Assembly: GCA_963772845.1 (NCBI GenBank)
Contig: CAVYYW010000010.1
Coordinates: 1-64,000, forward strand
Source of the DNA: CAVYYW01 sp963772845
Lineage (GTDB): Bacteria; Bacillota; Bacilli; Bacillales; Sporolactobacillaceae
Direction of reading: 5' to 3'
DNA length: 64,000 nt
Positions 63,997 through 64,000 of this stretch are shown piece by piece. A program made the translations under genes and the position numbers. Numbering within the stretch: the stretch's first letter is position 1; each line of letters opens with the position of its first letter. Under the pieces are notes generated by a model. That model saw only the letters and a list, made by a program, of their open reading frames with translations. It was not told the origin of the DNA and ran no database searches.

Positions 63997-64000
63997 GCTG

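Overview
The window looks like the chromosome of a low-to-moderate GC, endospore-forming Gram-positive bacterium of the order Bacillales. The supporting signs are strong AGGAGG-type ribosome binding sites with frequent TTG/GTG starts, an S-box (SAM-I) riboswitch over a methionine importer, a SpoIIM-family protein, a LysM-GH18 spore-cortex lytic enzyme (YaaH/SleL type), SwrC-, PepT- and CtaG-like proteins and a CcpA-type cre site. I cannot name the genus. No rRNA, tRNA, CRISPR array, insertion sequence or prophage was seen.

Layout. 0-2.5 kb: a CmtR-like metal sensor with a cation transporter, and two small membrane proteins. 2.7-10.5 kb: a 3.88-kb tandem duplication carrying two nearly identical secreted M30-type zinc metallopeptidases with six Ig-like repeats each. 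10.9-12 kb: a small membrane protein and a frameshifted HExxH peptidase. 12.2-15.05 kb: metN-metI-metQ behind an S-box riboswitch and a consensus promoter. 15.6-25.4 kb: acetamidase, broken diguanylate cyclase, broken nitrilase, YdcF proteins, thioesterase, DUF2243-CtaG pair, aldo/keto reductase, an isolated DeoR regulator and a DinB-like protein. 25.5-35.2 kb: PepT, polysaccharide deacetylase, MazG-like protein, AidB-like acyl-CoA dehydrogenase, several decayed genes (MFS, TetR) and the spore glycosidase. 35.8-43.9 kb: a four-gene Wadjet (type III, JetABCD) plasmid-defence operon in which jetC and jetD are frameshifted. 44.6-47.1 kb: an ABC exporter. 47.7-50.1 kb: a lactose/cellobiose-family PTS. 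51.0-56.2 kb: a peptidoglycan amino-sugar recycling operon (mupG-anmK-murR-kinase-murQ). 56.2-64 kb: a secreted unknown, a broken GNAT, 3-methyladenine glycosylase, a SwrC-like RND pump, a YetF-like protein and an alkyltransferase-like protein.

Functional themes. In the recycling operon three routes (phosphodisaccharide hydrolysis by MupG, anhydro-MurNAc phosphorylation by AnmK, amino-sugar phosphorylation by a BadF-type kinase) could converge on MurNAc-6-P and MurQ. A PTS lies about 0.9 kb upstream on the same strand. Wadjet is defence. Acetamidase, nitrilase, PTS and peptidases are scavenging functions.

The most distinctive material is intergenic: (i) a dispersed ~135-200-bp element with GTTGATT/AATCAAC ends, six copies; (ii) ~400-bp elements built of 21-bp units in two opposed arms, three copies that bracket the Wadjet operon and the ABC exporter as direct repeats; (iii) two separate arrays of ~52-bp tandem hairpin units whose stems show a compensatory base change; (iv) a 51-bp tandem array. 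About ten genes carry single-base frame breaks. They may be real decay, assembly indels, or both.
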